Shown here piece by piece: positions 36,505 to 46,255 of a stretch of 64,000 bases of DNA (its first letter is position 1; every line of letters begins with the position of its first letter). Position numbers and translations under genes: made by a program. The DNA is taken from positions 41,038,613 to 41,102,612 of the forward strand of contig NC_052508.1 in NCBI RefSeq assembly GCF_014356525.2, written 5' to 3'. Below the pieces are notes generated by a model, which saw only the letters and a list, made by a program, of their open reading frames with translations, did not search any database and was not told where the DNA came from. Origin of the DNA: Nilaparvata lugens. Taxonomy: Eukaryota; Arthropoda; Insecta; Hemiptera; Delphacidae.

Positions 36505-37427
36505 TTTGTTTCTGTTGCTTTATGAAGAAATGAAGGAGATATAATTTGGAACAGGAAATTCAAGAAAGGATTTTGTAGAGCCTAGAGAGCAATCAAGGCG
36601 GGAGAATGGGAAGCTCCTGATAGAAGGAAATTGGTCACAGAAAGGGAATTGTAATAAGAAATATGTAAGATCTCAAGCTAGTCAAATATTCTCTTAAACG
36701 TAAGTAAATGTTCGCCAATAAACAATGAAACTTTGAAAAATAGCGCGTCTCCCTATCCGTTATAACAGCACTCGTTCCAAAACAATATTGTTGCCATGAC
36801 AACCAGTAAGGACGCTAAACTGTGCTATCAACTGATTTGTGCTTATCGGCTCGGGTAGAAAAACAGGATTTGAAGCAGTTCAGTCAGGAGGCCTTATCAG
36901 TTGATATATATATACACAGGCCTATATCTATGTTCAAGCGATGGGAAGACCTGAGCAGTCTATGATACACAGCCAGTACAAAAGAGGAAACTGAAGCCAG
37001 TCGTTGCTCTTACAATACAGTTATTTGACACTAGGTGAAGAGACGAAACACTGGTCCGTCCAATAGGATATATAATAATCCACCGACAAGCTGAGTTGTC
37101 AGCGTCGTCTGCTACATATCAAAGTTACAGAGAGTCAGACTAATTGAGTTGTCTGAATTTAGAGACGATAGCTAATTAAAGCTTTAATTTTTCGTGTCAT
37201 CAAGTTTATCCCAGGGTAATCAAAGTCCAAGGACGTCTTGTAGCTACTGATGAAATTGAATACAAGGTTCCAAATACCCTTTTAGGCTAATGACGAACAA
37301 ACCACAGTGAGTTAGAACAAATACGACGGAATTAATTGATTGTGTGCGATATTTCACTACTTAACAACACCAACAGACACAAGAACACCTTACCTATATC
37401 ACAGTAACTACCTCATTCAACTTTTAA
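36505..37427 (-). other. Probable 5' UTR of LINE C
   Basis: No ORF. It lies between the ORF1 start and the point where gag coding resumes. Contains (AT)n near 36904-36913. The true 5' end was not found. Confidence 0.4.
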
Positions 37428-37951
37428 CTATCTTAAAATTGTTCTGGAGGCAAACCCAAGACCTAGCATTTCTGAGACTGCTGTTGCCACAAATAGTGGA
37501 GAACAGATGATGGAGCGACTCACAATACTCATGACAACCAAGATGGGAGAGATTGCCAACACCTCACGTCAAGAAATTGCTGCAGTGGCTGAGGTTCAAC
37601 ATGAAAATCGTCCACGCTGCTCAAACCTTCCAGCGCTTTATGGATGGTGTATTAAGGGATCTGGTTTTTTGTTTTGCTTACATTGATGATGTCCTGATTG
37701 CTTCAGAGTCAGAGGAGCAGCACTCCCAACACCTGAGATTGCTCTTTGAACGTTCGACCTCCTTTGGTGTTTTGATCAATCCAGGCAAGTGTCAATTAGG
37801 AGCAAACAGTGTAAAGTTCCCAGGATACTGTGTGTCAGGAGAAGGCACAAAGCCCTTAGCAGATGGAGTTGAAGCTGTACTGTCATATATCAAGCCTACA
37901 ACAGTCAAGGAGTTGAGAAGGTTCACAGGGATTTTTAACTTCTATCGCTGG
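37428..37951 (+). pseudogene. Gag C-terminus fused by deletion to RT C-terminal half
   Basis: From 37436, 'KIVLEANPRPSISE' and 'RLTILMTTKMGEI' continue gag. Near 37608 the text jumps, with a frame change, to RT: 'AAQTFQRFMDGVLRDL', 'FAYIDDVLIAS' (catalytic YIDD, about 37677) and 'LRRFTGIFNFYRW'. The gag zinc knuckle, protease and the first half of RT are missing, so an internal deletion of roughly 1-2 kb is inferred. The frame then runs into the left end of the Polinton-like element at 37952 and resumes at 43503. Confidence 0.75.
37946..37951 (+). other. Left 6-bp target duplication of the Polinton-like element
   Basis: CGCTGG here and CACTGG at 43497-43502 flank the element. Removing one copy plus the element restores an uninterrupted RT-RNase H connection reading. 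Six-base duplications are the Polinton norm. Confidence 0.8.
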
Positions 37952-38309
37952 AGTAGTGGGAAAGTGGGAGTACTGAAGAAAAGCTGCTCCAAAGCTGCCC
38001 CAAAGCTGGAGAAAAGCTGGAGAAAAGCTGCCACAAATCTGCCCCAAAGCTGATTCTTGGTTCTAACCTTGCCCAATTCAATGTAATCTGAACTAACTTA
38101 ACCTAGCCATACCCCTAATCTCACAATCAATCTCAAATGAAGATCCCCATTCCCACTTTTTTGGGAAAAACTAGATCCAGCTTTTTTTTATTTCTTGAAT
38201 AACTAAGAAACCGTTAATTTTACAAAAAAATTACAAGAATAACTTTTCCCAGTAAATCCAATTACGAATCCATTGACACCCCATTTGTCAAGATTGAACA
38301 AAAAATAAA
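37952..38309 (+). repeat. Left terminal inverted repeat (358 bp)
   Basis: Matches the reverse complement of 43139-43496 with about 5% difference. It contains tandem 'caaagctgccc' and 'ggagaaaagct' words near the tip and 'aactaacttaacctagcc' further in. Confidence 0.9.
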
Positions 38310-38407
38310 AATCAGTCCACATTCAGATCACCTATAACAGATCATGATTTCACTTTTTGCTGGAGGCTAGACATATTTTGTCGAGACAGAAAGTTGTTTG
38401 ACCTCTA

Positions 38408-38640
38408 CATGTGAAAGTGAGTCAAACAGCTTCCAGTTTCTTTGGTTAGAGTAAAGTGAAAGTGGGTTAAACAGCTTCCAGTTACAAACTATAAAAGCTG
38501 ATTTCTAGTCTGAAATTATTCACACTGTATTCAAGGAAGCAGTTGGAGGTGGACATACACATACTACAGCAAACATCTGTGCATATTCTCCTACCTTCCA
38601 AGTTGGAAACATGAAGGTGAGTGTTATCTATTATACTTTC
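38408..38640 (+). promoter_or_regulatory. Candidate outward/inward promoter with direct repeats
   Basis: Two direct repeats 'gtgaaagtg.gt.aaacagcttccagtt' (about 38410 and 38457) precede 'actataaaag' (TATA, about 38489) on the plus strand. About 30 bp downstream is 'attattcacactg', and 'atgaaggtgagt' near 38610 looks like a short first exon with a splice donor. No plus-strand ORF follows, presumably because the gene was deleted or lies on a spliced transcript. Confidence 0.4.
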
Positions 38641-38940
38641 TTGAGTTTATAATCTATTCTAATGTAATGATGTGGTAACAATTTTGAAATAATTTTTATG
38701 AGTGTAACAGTCCCTCCCCTTCTTACTCACTCACTCTGTTTCTTCCCTATCTCTACTGTGATAGTGCACAGAAAGGTGATTGGCATAAATCAACCTCAAA
38801 TTTACATATACTGTACAAGATTCCTTTCAAAGTTTATTGTTATATTGTCCTAATTTTTTCTTAAGCTTTTTCAAGAATATTTTTTTCCCAACACCAATAT
38901 TTTTCTTCTTTATCATTTTTATTATATATATTTTTTCTTA

Positions 38941-39369
38941 TCAACTATCCTCCTGAATGGGATAATATCCTACAATATTCAAATCAAAAGATTCAACTGA
39001 ATCAATTACCCATCCACTTCCATGCTGTATAAATCTATCTATTCTCTTCCACATATTTGCTTTAATCTCAAGCCATTGATTATCAAATTCATTTATATTA
39101 TCTTGAATTTGTAGAATTGTTTGTGTTCTTCCATGAAAGGTTGGTGAACTATTCATTTCATAATCTCCAACTAATTTCTTCAGCTTCAATTTGAGAGCAA
39201 CATACAATTTTATATTATTATTGGACTTTTTAGCTTCTTTTAAACAGATATCAAGTACAATTGGTTTCAATTTTTGAAATATTGTATCTGGATCTGTAGT
39301 ATCTATTTTTTTCCATCTATATAGGAGACATTCACCATTAAAAGCTTGTGTCTTTTCAAAACTCTCCAT
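38941..39369 (-). pseudogene. Polinton PolB N-terminal fragment (probable)
   Basis: 142 codons from an ATG at 39369. The C-terminal 'FIQHGSGWVIDSV' followed by 'NIVGYYPIQ' matches the wording I associate with the start of protein-primed DNA polymerase B in arthropod Polinton-like elements. The usual continuation and all exonuclease and polymerase motifs are absent. The ORF ends 570 bp from the left TIR, so over 900 residues are lost. Identification is from memory of the family and is moderate. Confidence 0.45.
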
Positions 39370-39479
39370 ACCAGTTATTATTTTTATTATAGTAAAAAAT
39401 TACTGGGTCTGGTTAACCAAACCTACAATTTTTTTCTAGTTGTACTCACCCACACATACAGTACATTTTTCTTACATGT

Positions 39480-39721
39480 TATTTCCACACCAAAATTTGA
39501 ATTTATTTTTAGAAGAGGGTGGGAATTGTTGGAGTAAGTTTGAATCAGTTAAATTATTCCAATGTCTCCTATCATTGAGATCAACATTCTGTGGTAGATA
39601 ATATGAATCAATATTTTTTTGCTAAACTAACTATATTTTGTAATATATTGATTAATTCTTCAGTCTCTTGATTTCTAGTTTGTTTTCTACTCAAATGGCA
39701 TCCAAATTTATCAATACTCAT
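39480..39721 (-). pseudogene. Small-protein family, copy 3 (degenerate)
   Basis: Starts 'MSIDKFGCHLSRKQ' at 39721 and stops at 39608 after 37 codons. Nucleotide similarity to the end of copy 1 continues to about 39490 ('aattgttggagtaagtttgaatcag'). Unknown function. Confidence 0.5.
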
Positions 39722-39736
39722 GTTTTTAATATTGTA

Positions 39737-40006
39737 TTAAACTTCATGTTTATATATGAATTTTTCATCAAACCAAGCTCTGAAGAACCAGGGTTGTACT
39801 CTTTCAGCAGAATACTTTTTATACTTTGATAATAATTGTGGATCTGACATTGCTTCATATTGATCATTCTTATTAAGATCGATTTAAGGTATATTATGAG
39901 CAGCTAATAGTTTGTATTGTATAATCCTTATTGAATTTTTAATTTCAATATTAATATAATTATTATTACTATCATGCAAATATCGACCACATTTATCAAT
40001 AGACAT
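39737..40006 (-). pseudogene. Small-protein family, copy 2 with one in-frame stop
   Basis: Starts 'MSIDKCGRYLHDSNNN' and reads 40 codons to TAA at 39884-39886. The same frame continues to 39737 ('YSAERVQPWFFRAWF'), making a 90-codon unit that parallels copy 1 in length and layout. Function unknown. Confidence 0.5.
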
Positions 40007-40056
40007 TGCACAATAACAGTTATATATTTTTTCTATAATACTAAATTTCCAAATTA

Positions 40057-41097
40057 TTAAATTATTCCAATTTCACGTAACTCTTCAATAATAAATGCAA
40101 TTTTAGAATTGTGTCCAGTGTGTCCTGCTAGTTTAGAATTTACTAACAACTCTAATCTTTCACATAATTCATTTGGATCATCCCAATAGACACAATTCAT
40201 TTTCATTTTCTTCTTTGGTAATTCAATTTGCATATCTTCTTCTACTCCTTCCACATGCATTCCTCCTCTACCAGAGATAGGTTTCTTCTTAGATATCTTT
40301 GGAGGAAATAAATTTTTGATTATACTTGTGTATTTATACCCATGATTCCTTTTAACACATCCCAAACTATCAAGATGAACTCTAATTATTTCAAGTATTC
40401 ATTTATAGGTTTTTAAATCTTTCCTACCATAAATAAATGTATCTGGTACCGCTTTGAATAGTAATTCCAATAGACCATGTGTGAGAGTAAATGAATGTTG
40501 GTTATCATTTATATTATCATTATTTTCAAATCTGACTACTTTATCACCAATTTGCCACTCATCAATTTCGGGGTTGAAGTGAACACCATATATATTACCT
40601 CTTTTTGTTGATCTCATGAAATTGTTCATATAAGTAGATACACTGCGCCTACGTGCAGATGATTTTAGTCTTTGGAGACTTGTATCAAATATATTTCTTG
40701 AACCATGTTCTTTATTTGATTCTTCTTCTACTGATACTTCTCCATCATTATCATCATCTACTCTATTTTCTTCTTCATCTTCTTATTCTTCATCATCCAA
40801 TTCTCCATCATCTAATTCTTCTTCTTTTTCTTGTTTTAATTCTTCTTTTTCCTTTTCAATAGTTGCTTCTAGAAAAAGTTGTTTCAATTGTTTCAATGAT
40901 TCTGTAATAGGTTTAAATTGTTTTTGAAAGTTCTCCTCCTCACTTGCTACATCACCTGATAATTGACGGTGCTTTTGGAGTATTGAATCACGCAGTTGTT
41001 TAATATTTTTCTTGAGTGCACTCAACTCTTTCAAATCTTTCCTATACATTTTTATATTACTGTATAAATTTATTAAAACCAATTCTATATCTACCAT
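40057..41097 (-). pseudogene. Coiled-coil protein with DUF8207-like domain, two nonsense codons
   Basis: One frame spans 347 codons, broken by TAA near 40783 and TGA near 40399. Layout: N-terminal coiled coil ('LKELSALKKNIKQLRDSIL'), a highly acidic stretch ('KEELKQEKEEELDD'), a central domain ('IYGVHFNPEIDEWQIGDKVV', 'LTHGLLELLFKAVPD') and a C-terminal module ('YWDDPNELCERLELLV', 'HTGHNSKIAFIIEELREIGI'). The central domain belongs to a family of arthropod element-borne proteins that I recall as DUF8207. A structural or virion role is plausible but unproven. A divergent homologue lies at 57940-58861. Confidence 0.7.
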
Positions 41098-41758
41098 TAC
41101 TTCTAGTACACTCTTTGTTTATAACTAGAAATGTGTTATTTTTTTTCCAAGCTTGAGCACACATTTCTTCAAATTCTCTCTTATTCATATCAGGATAAAT
41201 ATGATCAAAATATATGTGTGTTAAATTATGATTATCTTGTTTAAATAGAACAATCAAGTTTGTGTTATCACGAATTAACTGCTTGGGTATACTGGAATAA
41301 GTTTGAGAAATGTAGAAACAATCAATATCATTATGTCTACCCATACTGAAATAGTTGCGGATATTCTGTTGATTTTCCATACAAATATCATCAAAAATCA
41401 TAACTGAATTTGGGTGTGCATCATTTGGGTGTGGTATTTCATCATTATCTTGATACAAGTTGAAGTCAATTCCAGGTATTTGTATCATAATCTGCTTTAG
41501 AAGTTGGTATTTATCTTGTTGATGTGATTTGGTGAATACATATAAGTTTGAAAACTTGACACCATTCTGTGCAAATAGTAAATTGAATACTGTATTTGTT
41601 GTCCCAGAATTACTTGGACCACAAACAATACATCTTCTGGAATTTGGTAAAAGTTTGCTGTGTCTGTGATAATTGATATTCTTCTTAGTAAGGAATTTAT
41701 CAAAATTCATGACAGGTGATTTTGATTGATGTTCTTCCAATTTCAGCATATTTTTCAT
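41057..41758 (-). pseudogene. Polinton packaging-type ATPase with altered Walker A
   Basis: 233 codons, intact frame, overlapping the next gene by 41 bp. Walker A reads 'CGPSNSGTTN' where the family has GK[ST], so the nucleotide-binding Lys is Thr, one base change. Walker B-like 'SVMIFDDICM' and the conserved 'YFSMGRHNDIDCFYISQTYS' and 'IPKQLIRDNTNLI' identify the FtsK/HerA-type DNA-packaging ATPase of this element group, which pumps DNA into capsids. With the Lys lost the copy is probably inactive even though its frame is open. Confidence 0.75.
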
Positions 41759-41762
41759 TATA

Positions 41763-42692
41763 TTACGTTATATCATCACCTTCAACCCATGAATTATAAG
41801 ATTTATCGAATCCAAGCCATTTGAGATACAATTTACTACCCTTTTTCTTTAATACTTTTTCAATGAGGAATATATCTGGATATTTTGTTTTATTCATTTC
41901 ATATTCATAGAATGTACCCTTGATAATTCCATTGTTCATATCTTTTAATCTATAAGTAAAGGGTATAGTGGGGAGAACATTTTGTATGGTGAAAATCTCA
42001 TTTGTCCAGTTTGGGAGATAACCTTTCTCAAATATTGATTTGTATCAACTAATGTGTACCCTATCACCAATTCTATATTCTGGTTTACTTTGATTATCAA
42101 TTTTACATTGTGCACTTTTATCTAAATTCATTGGTATATATTTTTCATTTTCTTCATTTACATCAATTAGTTCCATATTAATGCTATGATGTGTGGTGTT
42201 GTTATATTTTAAGATAAGTTTTGGTAATAGTTCTAGCCATCCATGATTACCCTGTATAGTGAATTCATGGAACATATTCTCTTTAAGAGTTCTGTTGAAA
42301 CGTTCACAAATAGCGGCTTTATTATCACTATATGTTATGTAATGATTGATCTTATATGTTTTGAAGAGATTCTGAACAGTTGTGTTGTAGAACTCTTTAC
42401 CTGCATCAGTTTGAAAATTGATAATCTTATGTTTTTTGAGTATTGGTTTCAATGCTGCTGCCACCTCATTTCCAGTTTTAGTTTTCATTGGTATTGCAAA
42501 TGCAAATTCACTGAAACAGTTAATCACAGTTAGTATGTATCTGAAGTTCTTATTCAATGTGCTATAGTTGGACTTGTCAACAATATCAGCTTGATATAAA
42601 TCTGTAAGACCTTTTATTTCAGTGCGAAGTGTGAGGAAATTACGTCTGACTCTACCATGTAGCTCATGTGCAAGTTTCTCTCTTGTGGACAT
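41763..42692 (-). pseudogene. Polinton integrase with chromodomain, one nonsense codon
   Basis: 310 codons in one frame with a TGA near 42045. Core: 'LYQADIVDK' (first Asp), 'NFQTDAGKEFYN' (second Asp) and 'AAICERFNRTLKEN' (Glu), a complete DDE triad of a retroviral-type integrase. After the TGA the frame continues with 'GYLPNWTNEIFTI' and a chromodomain-like 'KVLKKKGSKLYLKWLGFDKS'. The enzyme joins element ends to target DNA with 6-bp staggering. It ends five bases before the ATPase start, suggesting co-transcription. Confidence 0.8.
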
Positions 42693-42742
42693 TCCTTTTT
42701 AAATATACAAAGTTGAGGTATCCAGGTGGGGTGGGAGATAAT

Positions 42743-43006
42743 CTATTCTTCCATATTTATCACATTTTTTTCATACCATTCTTTAAAAGAGATTCCAGAA
42801 GAGAGTGAGAATTGTTGAATCAAGTTTGAATCAGTCATATACTTCCACTTTTTTTCGTTATTGAAAATAATGTTTGGAATATAGGGTGCAGCTAATGGTA
42901 TGATTTGTAGAACATAGAAAAAATTCTGAATCAGATTTTTAATATCAACATTAATATCATTATTATTTCTATCATGCAAATATCGACCAAATTTATCAAT
43001 ACTCAT
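42743..43006 (-). CDS. Small-protein family, copy 1 (87 aa)
   Basis: Intact ORF from ATG at 43006: 'MSIDKFGRYLHDRNNND', then a hydrophobic centre ('FFYVLQIIPLAAPYIPNIIF') and an aromatic/acidic tail. It is the first gene inside the right TIR and lies 50 bp upstream of the integrase. Two degenerate paralogues lie at 39480-40006. I do not know its function. The hydrophobic centre may be a membrane segment. Confidence 0.55.
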   Translation of the reverse strand: MSIDKFGRYLHDRNNNDINVDIKNLIQNFFYVLQIIPLAAPYIPNIIFNNEKKWKYMTDSNLIQQFSLSSGISFKEWYEKNVINMEE

Positions 43007-43138
43007 GAACTATTTTTATTATGGATGAGAACTGATCCTTATTTTCTGTTCAATCCTAACAAATGGATTTACAGGGAGAAGTTATCCTTGGTTTCTTAGT
43101 TATTCAAGAAATCATGATCTACTTTTCTCATGAGATCC

Positions 43139-43496
43139 TTATTTTTTGTTCAATCTTGACAAATGGGGTGTCAATGGATTTGTAATTGGATTCACTAGAA
43201 AAAGTTATTCATGTAATTTTTTTTGTAAAATTAACGGTTTCTTAGTTATTCAAGAAATAAAAAAAAGCTGGATCTAGTTTTTTCCAAAAAAGTGGGAATG
43301 GGGATCTTCATTTGAGATTTATTGTGAGATTAGGGGTATGGCTAGGTTAAGTTAGTTCAGATTACATTGGATTGGGCAAGGTTAGAACCAAGAATCAGCT
43401 TTGGGGCAGATTTGGGGGCAGCTTTGAGCAGCTTTTCTCCAGCTTTGGGGCAGCTTTGGAGCAGCTTTTCTTCAGTACTCTCACTTTCCCACTACT
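43139..43496 (-). repeat. Right terminal inverted repeat (358 bp)
   Basis: Inverse of 37952-38309. Just inside it (43060-43115) part of the TIR wording ('ggtttcttagttattcaagaaatcatgat') recurs, suggesting a subterminal duplication. Confidence 0.9.
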
Positions 43497-43502
43497 CACT
43501 GG

Positions 43503-45055
43503 TTCCTCCCCAATGCTGCATCTCAGCAAAGCCCTGTCGATGATTTGCTGAAGGACAAGGTGAAAGGCAACTCACCCATCAATTGGACAAAAGACAGTGA
43601 AAAAGCATTCCAGCAGTGTAAGCAGAGCCTCAGTGATGCAGCATTACTTGCACATCCTATTCCAGGTGCCCACCTTGCCATCATGTCAGATGCCTCAGAT
43701 TATGCAGTGGGACCAGTGCTGCAGCAAAAGTCAGAAAACAATTGGCAACTACTCTTATTCTTTTCGAAAAAGCCAAGTCCTGCTCAACAGAAATACAATG
43801 CCTATGACAAGGAGCTAACTGCAATATACTTGGCCATCAAATACTTCCAACACATGGTGGAGGGCAGGGACTTTACTATCCACACTGATCCAAAGCCACT
43901 GACCTTTGCCTACCAACGGAAACCAGAAAAGTGTTCACCTCACCAATTCCGCCACTTGGAGTACATAGGTCAGTACACTACTGAGATCCGACATATCTCT
44001 GGTTGTGACAATGTAGTAGCTGACAATCTCTCTCAAGAATCGATGAACTCTTCACATATTTGGATCATGAAGCTCTGGCCAGAGCACAAACCCATGATGA
44101 AGAAGTTCAGCATTTTTCGAAGCCTGACTCTGTCATCAAGCTGGAAAGAGTCCCAATACCTGGTCTGAAAACCTCATTGCTATGTGACTGCTCAACATCC
44201 ACACCTCGCCCTTTTGTCACCAAGGACCTCAGATGGGCTGCATTTAATGCAGTGCATGGACTTTCACATCCAGGAAGGGATGCCACAGTCCATCTGGTCA
44301 TCCATGAAAGCAGACTGCCGAAATTGGGCCAGAGACTGTCTATCTTGTCAGAAATCAGAAGTGACAAGACACAATTGGCCACCAGTGGGTACATTCACTG
44401 CTCCATCTGCAAGATTTGAACATGTTCACATCGATTTGATAGGACCATTGCCTGTTTCAGAAGGATATATTGCCTCACATGTGTTGACAGATTCTCCCGC
44501 TGGCCAGAGGTTGTCCCTTTGGGAAATATTGAGGCTGAAACTGTAGCTAGAGCCCTGTTCACTACTTGTATCTCTCGCTTTGGCACACTCCTCCACATCA
44601 CAACTGATAGAGGCCAACAATTTGAATCCAACTTATTCCTGCACCTTGGGAACCTTTCTGGAACCACCCGCTTCAGGACCACTGCATATCATCCATCAGC
44701 AAATGGCTTGGTTGGAAGGCTCCACCATCAGCTCAAGGCTGCAATCAGATGTCATGCAAATGGACGTTGGACTGAAATACTGCCAGCTATTCTCCTTGGC
44801 ATACGAGCAGCTTGGCGTGAAGATTTCAAGGCATCTACTGCAGAAATGGTGTATGGTCAGGTTCTTTGCCTTCCTGGAGAGTTTCTGACACCAAACCTCC
44901 CAACTGGGATGGAAAGTATCAAAGTATCAAAAGAAAGTATCAAAGAAGATGACCATCCCAACTGGGATGGTCATACACATCCATCAACATTTTTGACCAA
45001 CCTTCGAAGCTATTTCAATGCTCTTAGAACAGTAAAGGGTGCATGCCATGGGTAG
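43503..45055 (+). pseudogene. pol: CsRn1-type RNase H and integrase, frameshifted
   Basis: RNase H residues are in 'IMSDASDYAVGPVL' (Asp), 'YDKELTAIYLAI' (Glu) and 'IHTDPKPLTF' (Asp). Three frame changes (about 44110, 44300 and 44510) then cut the integrase: zinc-binding 'HGLSHPGRDATVH' and 'CRNWARDCLSCQ', core 'HVHIDLIGPLP' (Asp) and 'TTDRGQQFES' (Asp). The third catalytic position reads 'SANGLVGRLHHQ', with Gly where the DDE Glu is expected. Confidence 0.8.
44949..44974. repeat. 12-bp-arm palindrome in the integrase region
   Basis: 'atgaccatccca' and 'tgggatggtcat' are separated by two bases. 'cccaactgggatgg' also occurs 50 bp upstream, so this looks like a local templated duplication. Confidence 0.75.
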
Positions 45056-45157
45056 CAAACGCTATTCGTCTTCAAGGACCTTGCTACATGTCAGCACGTC
45101 TTTGTTTAGACTAACACTTCAAAAAGTGCACTGGAGCCACCATACTCTGGGCCACAC

Positions 45158-45424
45158 TTGGTCATCAGCCGAACTGACAAAACTGCAGTAGTGCAAATCC
45201 AGGGTTCTGACATTACTATCTCAATGGATCACCTCAAGCCAGCCTTCCTCATGGCAGATGATGATCAGTCAATCAGCATCAGTCAAACGATTCCCCCTTC
45301 AACAGCCAGCCCTCTTCCTAATGCCATCCAGGATCCACTGCCAGATTCTGACACTCCAGCAGTAACTACCAGAAGTGGTCATCGGGGGCACTTCCCAGAT
45401 CACTTGCAAGCTGGTGTTTTGTAA
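45158..45424 (+). pseudogene. Pol C-terminus of the CsRn1-like element
   Basis: 'ISRTDKTAVVQIQGSDITIS' and 'MDHLKPAFLM' form the C-terminal module that follows integrase in this clade. The ORF ends at TAA 45422-45424, about 50 bp before the 3' LTR. Confidence 0.65.
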
Positions 45425-45463
45425 TTTGTGTTGTTGAATTGTGTAGTATATCTAGCCAAATCA

Positions 45464-45478
45464 CTGGCAGGGGGGTAC
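45464..45478 (+). promoter_or_regulatory. Polypurine tract
   Basis: 'tggcaggggggtac' immediately upstream of the right LTR is the expected plus-strand priming site. Confidence 0.6.
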
Positions 45479-45985
45479 TGTGGTGTTGCTGATAGAGCCT
45501 TTACTCAAAAACTGTATATATATATATCTGTATTCCATCTGTGTATTTGTATTGCTTATTGATTGCATATTGAACCCTCGCGGGCCAGTGACCTTGCACA
45601 CCAATATTCCTTCCCATTCTGTTACCATTGTCCAAGCTCCTTTCTTTCAAGTCCTTTGCACCAACACATACCTACATAGTATTTCCACCCCTCACAACTC
45701 ACATCCATTCCTTCTTTGTTTCACTCTTTACACTCCCACTCTCTCTCCTATTTTTGTAACTTTCACCTCCCTTTCCCTCTAATAGATATTAGACCTTCCA
45801 CGAGGAGACAGTCAAGCTCCAAGATTCCTACCAAAAACATGTGCTTACCGAAAGTCTCCTGTAGCTGGCCTGCCAATAATGTGATTGTACCATATTATTT
45901 GTAGTTTCATTTATTGAAGTCAGATTATTAAATTCTCATACAATATAAATGTTGTTATTCAATAGTATACACCCATACTTCTTCA
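45479..45985 (+). repeat. Right LTR (507 bp)
   Basis: Starts TGTGGTGTTGC and ends CTTCTTCA. Its length equals that of the left LTR. The 77-100 codon ORFs within are LTR sequence, present in both copies. Confidence 0.85.
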
Positions 45986-46255
45986 GGTACAATATTTGAA
46001 AAATTATAAAAAAATATTTTTAAATAAAAAAATTATTTTCTATCACAATCGATGTATTTTGATGAGAAGAATAAGGAAAGTTCCTCGACATTTTTCAATA
46101 TCTATCTTATTAACGAGGTAATTGAAAAAAATTGACTCACATTGTAAGACTGAAAAAATTCCCTCTGGATGATTTTTTTTGAAAATATCAATAGAAAATA
46201 TATGGATATTATGCATCTTGTCGGCAGAAAAAAAAGTCCTTTGACATTTTTTATT
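45986..46255. repeat. ~305-bp satellite array, right part, first unit
   Basis: Resumes exactly at the unit position interrupted at 30553 ('ggtacaatatttg') and runs to 'ttattactccaattg'. Confidence 0.8.

Larger units (their letters stand above)
31815..37427 (-). mobile_element. Non-LTR retrotransposon C with SGNH-type ORF1, inserted in gag
   Basis: On the minus strand the order is ORF1 (36504 to 35229), a partial endonuclease (34130-33714), RT (33639-31944) and a 24-base poly(A) tail (poly-T at 31815-31838). It splits the CsRn1-like gag. The 5' boundary is uncertain: gag wording resumes near 37428, so 36505-37427 is taken as its 5' UTR. No convincing target duplication was found. It is itself interrupted by a truncated LINE at 34135-35200, between ORF1 and ORF2. 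Confidence 0.75.
37952..43496 (-). mobile_element. Polinton/Maverick-like element, 5.5 kb deletion derivative
   Basis: 358-bp terminal inverted repeats beginning 'agtagtgggaaagtg', a 6-bp target duplication, and genes all on the minus strand: small protein, integrase with chromodomain, packaging-type ATPase, coiled-coil/DUF8207-like protein, two more small-protein copies and a PolB fragment. Polintons are usually 15-20 kb. Here most of PolB, the capsid genes and protease are not recognisable, so it is a deletion derivative. It inserted into pol of the CsRn1-like element. Confidence 0.8.
30554..45985 (+). mobile_element. CsRn1/Kabuki-like Ty3-type LTR retrotransposon, host of nested insertions
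   Basis: LTRs of 507 bp at 30554-31060 and 45479-45985, a tRNA-Trp primer site, a gag typical of the CsRn1/Kabuki clade, and pol order RT-RNase H-integrase. Its own sequence is only about 4.3 kb. The remaining ~11 kb are a minus-strand LINE (inserted in gag) and a Polinton-like element (inserted in pol). It sits in the 305-bp satellite. Stops, frameshifts, an internal gag-RT deletion and a changed integrase residue show it is inactive. Confidence 0.85.

Noticed and set aside
37270..37300. Target duplication for LINE C ('gctaatg' shared with 31804)
   Set aside because: Only 8 of 10 bases match, and gag reading does not resume there but about 130 bp later.
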